Shown in pieces: positions 61,201 through 64,000 of a stretch of 64,000 nt of DNA (positions within the stretch are counted from its first letter, which is position 1; each line of letters begins with the position of its first letter). Both the position numbers and the translations under genes were made by a program. This DNA comes from Lysobacterales bacterium (GTDB lineage: Bacteria; Pseudomonadota; Gammaproteobacteria; Xanthomonadales; Ahniellaceae). The stretch lies in contig JACPFU010000010.1 in the NCBI GenBank assembly GCA_016182785.1, forward strand, positions 145,713 to 209,712, given 5' to 3'. The notes beneath the pieces were generated by a model. That model did no database searches and was not told the origin of the DNA. It was given only the letters and a program-made list of their open reading frames with translations.

Positions 61201-62085
61201 TCAGGCCGCGTTCGCGGCGCGATGGCGCGAGAGCTGGCCGAAGTAGACGTCTTCGAGCCCGGCCTCGACCGCCTCGAAGCCGAGTTCCGGGCAGGCGTCC
61301 GCGAGCACGTGCACCAGCGGCCGGCCGCCGACCAGGCGCGTCGACAACACGTTCAGGCGCAACTGCACGTCGGGCAGTTCGTCCTTGCTGACCACCTTCT
61401 TCCAGACGCGCCCGGCGAGCGAGCGGATCGCCTCCAGCGGCTCGCCGGTCAGCAGCACCTGGCCCTGGTTGATGATCGCCATGCGCGGGCACAGGTCGGT
61501 GACGTCCTCGACGATGTGCGTGGACAGGATCACGACCACGTTCTCGCCGATCTCGGAGAGCAGGTTCAGGAAGCGGTTGCGTTCCTCCGGATCGAGGCCG
61601 GCGGTGGGTTCATCGACGATAACGAGCCGCGGCGAGCCGATCAGCGCCTGGGCGATGCCAAAGCGCTGGCGCATGCCGCCGGAATAGCCGCCGAGCTTCA
61701 GCTTGCGCACGTTCCACAGGTTCACCTGCTGCAGCAGCGAAGCGACCACCTCGGCGCGCTCCTTGCGATGGACGTAGCCCTTCAGCGCTGCGAAATGGTC
61801 GAGCAGATCCTCGGCCGACACCTTCGGATAGACGCCGAAGTCCTGCGGCAGATAGCCGAGCACGCGGCGTACCGCGTCCTTGTCGCCGAGCACGTCGATC
61901 TCGTCGAGCTTCGCCTCGCCGCTGTCGGCCTCCTGCAACGTCGCGAGCGTGCGCATCAGGCTCGACTTGCCGGCGCCGTTCGGCCCGAGCAGGCCGAACA
62001 TGCCCTTCGGGATGTCGAGCGTGACCGACTTCAGCGCCTGCACGCCGTTCGGATAGGTCTTGGACAGGTTGCGGATCGTCAGCAT
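61201..62085 (-). CDS. ABC transporter ATP-binding protein
   Basis: 294 residues. Walker A GLLGPNGAGKSSLMR, Q-loop GYLPQDFGVYPKV, signature GYSGGMRQRFGIAQAL, Walker B LVIVDEPTAGLDP and the His switch LSTHIVEDV are all present. A 70-residue C-terminal extension follows, as in ABC-2 exporters. It would energise the permease-peptidase fusion encoded directly downstream. The ATG at 62085 is in a divergent promoter region shared with the vWA gene. Confidence 0.93.
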   Translation of the reverse strand: MLTIRNLSKTYPNGVQALKSVTLDIPKGMFGLLGPNGAGKSSLMRTLATLQEADSGEAKLDEIDVLGDKDAVRRVLGYLPQDFGVYPKVSAEDLLDHFAALKGYVHRKERAEVVASLLQQVNLWNVRKLKLGGYSGGMRQRFGIAQALIGSPRLVIVDEPTAGLDPEERNRFLNLLSEIGENVVVILSTHIVEDVTDLCPRMAIINQGQVLLTGEPLEAIRSLAGRVWKKVVSKDELPDVQLRLNVLSTRLVGGRPLVHVLADACPELGFEAVEAGLEDVYFGQLSRHRAANAA

Positions 62086-62238
62086 GATGCGGGTTCCAAA
62101 GGTGTGTTGGTCGGATATAACACCGCCATCATCGCGGGTCGCGGCGCGGCCAGCATATGCCCAAGGTCACTGCCGGTGCCGCTGCAGCAAGGCCGCTCTG
62201 GCTAGACTTCACGCCTTGTCCACAGACCCGCGGTACGC

Positions 62239-62898
62239 ATGACCGACCAAATCGTCTTCGAGACCACCGAGTTCGCCAGCAACCCCGAGCCGCGTTGCCC
62301 CTGCCTGTTGGTGCTCGACACTTCCGCCTCGATGGCCGGCGCGCGCATCGACGAACTGAACGCCGGGCTCGCGGTGCTGCGCGACGAGCTGCGCATGGAC
62401 CCGCTGGCGATGAAGCGGGTCGAGGTCGGCATCGTCACCTTCGGGCCGGTCAAGGTCGAGCAGGGCTTCGAGTCGGCCGCTTCGTTCACGCCGCCGCAGC
62501 TCGAAGCCCAGGGCGACACGCCGATGGGCAGCGCGATCGAACTCGCGATCGAGCTGGTGCGCGGGCGCAAGACCGAGTATCGCGCCAACGGCATCTCCTA
62601 CTACCGGCCGTGGATCTTCCTGATCACCGACGGCGCGCCGACCGACCACTGGGCGAAGGCGGCGCAACTGGTGCGCGACGGCGAACACGGCAAGGCCTTC
62701 GCGTTCTTCCCGATCGGCGTGCAGGGCGCCAACCACCAGGTGCTCGCGAAGATCAGCAAGCGCACGCCGCTGGCACTGCAGGGCCTGCGCTTCCGCGAAC
62801 TGTTCAGTTGGCTGTCGAGTTCGTTGCGCTCGGTCTCGCGTTCGACCCCGGGCACCGAGTTCCGGCTCGAGTCGCCTTCCGGCTGGGCTTCGGTGTGA
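62239..62898 (+). CDS. TerY-like von Willebrand A domain protein
   Basis: 219 residues. The vWA fold has a full [13 protein letters not shown] (Asp-x-Ser-x-Ser at 27-31), Thr in GDTPMGSAI and Asp in LITDGAPTD. There is no signal peptide, so it is cytoplasmic. Small stand-alone vWA proteins like this act with a PP2C phosphatase and a kinase in the TerY-P triad linked to tellurite/stress (Ter) systems. Its stop overlaps the phosphatase GTG (GTGA). Confidence 0.85.
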   Translation: MTDQIVFETTEFASNPEPRCPCLLVLDTSASMAGARIDELNAGLAVLRDELRMDPLAMKRVEVGIVTFGPVKVEQGFESAASFTPPQLEAQGDTPMGSAIELAIELVRGRKTEYRANGISYYRPWIFLITDGAPTDHWAKAAQLVRDGEHGKAFAFFPIGVQGANHQVLAKISKRTPLALQGLRFRELFSWLSSSLRSVSRSTPGTEFRLESPSGWASV

Positions 62899-63653
62899 AC
62901 TGGCTCTGCGCCGGCGCCGCGGCGATCGGCACCTCGCACGCGCTGCAGCAGACGCCGTGCCAGGACGCGTTCCACGTCGAGGCGTTCCCGCTGCTCGCCG
63001 GCGGCAAGCTGCTGATGGCCTTCGTCGCCGACGGTGCCGGCAGTGCCGCGTGCAGCGATGCCGGGGCCGCGCTCGCGGTGCGTGCCGCGGCCGAGTACAC
63101 GTTGGAGGAAGCCTTGCTCGACGACGCGCTGTTCGATGCCGAGTTCGCGCGTGCGCTGGTCGCTCACGTGCGCGCGGCGTTGGCCGAGCTGGCACGGGAA
63201 CGCGCGCGGCCGCTGCGCGAGTTCGCCTGCACCTTCCTCGGCCTGGTCGCGCAACCCGGGCAGACGCTTGCGTTCCAGATCGGCGACGGCGCGATCGTGC
63301 TTGGCGACGAACAGTCGCTGGCGCTGGCGCTGGTCCCGATGTCCGGCGAATACGCCAACACCACCTATTTCCTCAGCGACGAGGACGCGCCCGAGCGTCT
63401 GGTCGTGGCCGAGTTCGGACCGGTCTCGCGCATCGCGCTGTTCTCCGATGGCCTGCAACGACTGGCCCTGAACGCGGCCGGCCAGTCGCCGCACCTGCCG
63501 TTCTTCGCGCCGTTCTTCAAGACCTTGGCCGCAGCGACGGCAGCTCCGCGGGCACAGCTCGACGACGCACTGGCGCGCTTCCTGTCTTCGCCGGCGGTGA
63601 ACGAACGCACCGACGACGACAAGACCCTGGTGCTGGCCTTGCGCGCGGACTGA
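62895..63653 (+). CDS. PP2C-family Ser/Thr phosphatase
   Basis: 252 residues from the GTG at 62895. Metal-binding acids of the PP2C fold lie in CQDAF near the start, [34 protein letters not shown] and [11 protein letters not shown]. This short soluble type lacks extra domains. It would reverse phosphorylation by the kinase encoded next. The reading frames of vWA, phosphatase and kinase overlap or lie within a few bases, so the three products are probably made together. Confidence 0.88.
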   Translation: MNWLCAGAAAIGTSHALQQTPCQDAFHVEAFPLLAGGKLLMAFVADGAGSAACSDAGAALAVRAAAEYTLEEALLDDALFDAEFARALVAHVRAALAELARERARPLREFACTFLGLVAQPGQTLAFQIGDGAIVLGDEQSLALALVPMSGEYANTTYFLSDEDAPERLVVAEFGPVSRIALFSDGLQRLALNAAGQSPHLPFFAPFFKTLAAATAAPRAQLDDALARFLSSPAVNERTDDDKTLVLALRAD

Positions 63654-63655
63654 CG

Positions 63656-64000
63656 GTGGACCCGGTGCGCGAACTGCACGATGCCCGCGGCAGGCGCATT
63701 TCCCTCGGCCGCGAACTCGGCCGTGGCGGCGAGGGCGTGGTGCATGACTTGCCGGCGCATGCGGAGTGGGTCGCGAAGCGCTATCACCAGGCGCCGGACG
63801 CGGCGAAGCAGCAGAAGCTGCGGCTGATGGCGGAGGCCATCGACTCGCCCTTGCGCAACTACGCGGCCTGGCCGGAGGCGACGCTGCACGACGAGACGGG
63901 CGCGGTGATCGGCTTCACGATGCAGCGCATCGAGGGCCGGCTGCCGATCCACATGCTGTACAGCCCGGCGCAGCGGCGCGAGTCGTTTCCGCAGGCGCGC
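63656..64000 (+). CDS. protein kinase-like protein of the vWA-PP2C-kinase triad (3' end outside window)
   Basis: The GTG at 63656 lies two bases after the phosphatase stop; 115 codons are visible and the frame is open to the window end. RISLGRELGRGGEGVVHDL is a glycine-rich loop, VAKRYHQAP holds the ATP-binding Lys, and FTMQRIEGRLPIHMLYSP matches the hinge of the kinase-like proteins seen with TerY-like vWA and PP2C genes. The catalytic loop is not yet reached. The family often has a helix-hairpin-helix or membrane C-terminus, which cannot be checked here. Confidence 0.8.
   Translation, partial: MDPVRELHDARGRRISLGRELGRGGEGVVHDLPAHAEWVAKRYHQAPDAAKQQKLRLMAEAIDSPLRNYAAWPEATLHDETGAVIGFTMQRIEGRLPIHMLYSPAQRRESFPQAR

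Noticed and set aside
57531..61391. 1286-codon open frame on the forward strand opposite the permease-peptidase fusion
   Set aside because: Same reason: antisense of a gene with clear membrane helices and zinc motif, and biased composition.

Overview
This is a high-GC (roughly two-thirds G+C by eye) chromosomal window from a gammaproteobacterium of the Xanthomonadales/Lysobacterales type, perhaps near Rhodanobacteraceae. Pointers are the radC / coaBC-dut-algC neighbourhood, a gspC-D-E type II secretion cluster, the bioF-bioH-bioC arrangement, many exported M13/M16/M1 peptidases and amidohydrolases, and secreted proteins ending in a shared FxDGFE tail. The placement is inferred from gene content; there is no rRNA or tRNA here to test it. 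Genes are packed tightly, many overlap by ATGA/GTGA/TTGA, and no gap exceeds about 300 bases.

Layout. 1-13.3 kb: three secreted proteins with a common C-terminal tail, AMP nucleosidase, a propeller protein, an RHH/PIN toxin-antitoxin pair with its palindromic operator, ThiD, an amidohydrolase pair and a small two-component system. 13.4-18.4 kb: SDR oxidoreductase, acyltransferase, M16 peptidase. 18.4-25 kb: a decayed BrnT/BrnA module, then algC-dut-coaBC facing radC and a PDE-like HD protein. 25-30.7 kb: an antiporter and the biotin operon bioB-bioF-(ACT)-bioH-bioC. 30.7-36.8 kb: comF, a ParE-type toxin-antitoxin pair, MAPEG protein, hypoxanthine-DNA glycosylase, NRDE protein, PhoD phosphatase. 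36.8-39.2 kb: an AraC/GATase1 regulator beside a lower-GC orphan exported gene bracketed by 33-bp inverted repeats. 39.2-45.1 kb: M13 peptidase, DMT transporter, PadR regulator with HAAS/sensor protein, DUF2884-like protein. 45.1-49.5 kb: gspE-gspD-gspC. 49.6-52.7 kb: a membrane Ser/Thr kinase with an extracytoplasmic propeller. 52.9-57.4 kb: dinB, a complete LuxR/LuxI quorum-sensing pair with a lux box, small housekeeping genes. 57.4-64 kb: a REPIN-like doublet, an ABC ATPase with a permease-M1 peptidase fusion, and a vWA-PP2C-kinase triad cut by the window end.

How parts fit together. The biotin operon makes pimeloyl-ACP (BioC, BioH) and converts it onward (BioF, BioB). GspC/D/E supply the inner-membrane connector, outer-membrane secretin and ATPase of type II secretion, a possible export route for the tagged proteins. 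LuxI/LuxR would give acyl-homoserine-lactone signalling. The vWA-PP2C-kinase set and the propeller kinase suggest substantial Ser/Thr phospho-signalling.

The best candidates for something undescribed are the FxDGFE-terminated secreted proteins (a possible sorting tag), the inverted-repeat-bounded orphan gene, and the peptidase-permease fusion. All calls come from reading the sequence; no database search was run.
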